A stretch of DNA of 53,502 nucleotides, from contig NZ_WJFC01000085.1 of the NCBI RefSeq assembly GCF_009725235.1, positions 1 through 53,502 of the forward strand. The letters are read 5' to 3'. The notes under the pieces are model-generated. The model was not told the origin of the DNA and did no database searches. It saw nothing but the letters and a program-made list of their open reading frames with translations. This document shows positions 53,448-53,502 of this stretch, piece after piece; positions within the stretch are counted from its first letter, which is position 1, and each line of letters starts with the position of its first letter. Source of the DNA: Scytonema sp. UIC 10036. GTDB lineage: Bacteria > Cyanobacteriota > Cyanobacteriia > Cyanobacteriales > Nostocaceae. The translations under genes and the position numbers were made by a program.

Positions 53448-53502
53448 TTTTAGATTATAAATTGTCAAATTAAATAATCGAAAATATAAAATATAAAATC
53501 TA

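Overview
The window looks like chromosomal DNA from a filamentous, probably Nostocales-type, cyanobacterium. The evidence is many HIP1 octamers (GCGATCGC), cyanobacterial protein families (cyanoexosortase and its partner protein, DUF928, DUF1822, CHAT/CHASE2 proteins), short tandemly repeated sequences between genes, and two tRNA genes without encoded CCA. The order is inferred, not proven.

Left flank (1-2580): an M48 metalloprotease gene whose 3' end runs into a tRNA-Leu(CAA) gene, then a gene-poor stretch. That stretch holds palindromic repeats and a small transcription unit with a perfect consensus promoter, a small basic ORF and a textbook terminator lying inside that ORF.

Polysaccharide locus (2581-41976), almost all on the + strand. 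It encodes a WecG/TagA-type glycosyltransferase, an ABC exporter (permease plus ATPase with a Wzt-like C-terminal domain) and about fourteen further glycosyltransferases. It also has all four enzymes from ribulose-5-phosphate to CMP-Kdo (KdsD, KdsA, KdsC, KdsB), an O-acylation set (LbH acetyltransferase, MBOAT, a membrane SGNH-like protein, and a secreted CBM6-CBM6-SGNH-RTX protein), an FkbM methyltransferase, an NAD-dependent sugar epimerase and a Wzy/WaaL-type membrane protein. At the right end are a PEP-CTERM beta-helix protein on the minus strand and, past tRNA-Gln(UUG), a Wzc-like polysaccharide co-polymerase/tyrosine kinase. The likely product is an acylated, possibly Kdo-containing, cell-surface or extracellular polysaccharide. 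No Wza/OPX, Wzx or KpsC/KpsS gene is visible.

Sorting pair (43099-44624): a cyanoexosortase and its associated protein, which probably process the PEP-CTERM beta-helix protein about 6 kb away. A conserved two-repeat membrane protein follows.

Right flank (46041-53502), all on the minus strand: in transcription order, a TPR-CHAT caspase-like protein with a disrupted N-terminal side, a DUF1822 protein, a CHAT-CHASE2 membrane protein, a DUF928 protein and a SpoIID/LytB protein. This set of two putative caspase-like proteases, a sensor domain and cyanobacteria-specific partners is the best candidate here for a little-described system. No CRISPR array or intact transposase gene is visible. Several short tandem repeats contain the stop codons of neighbouring genes.
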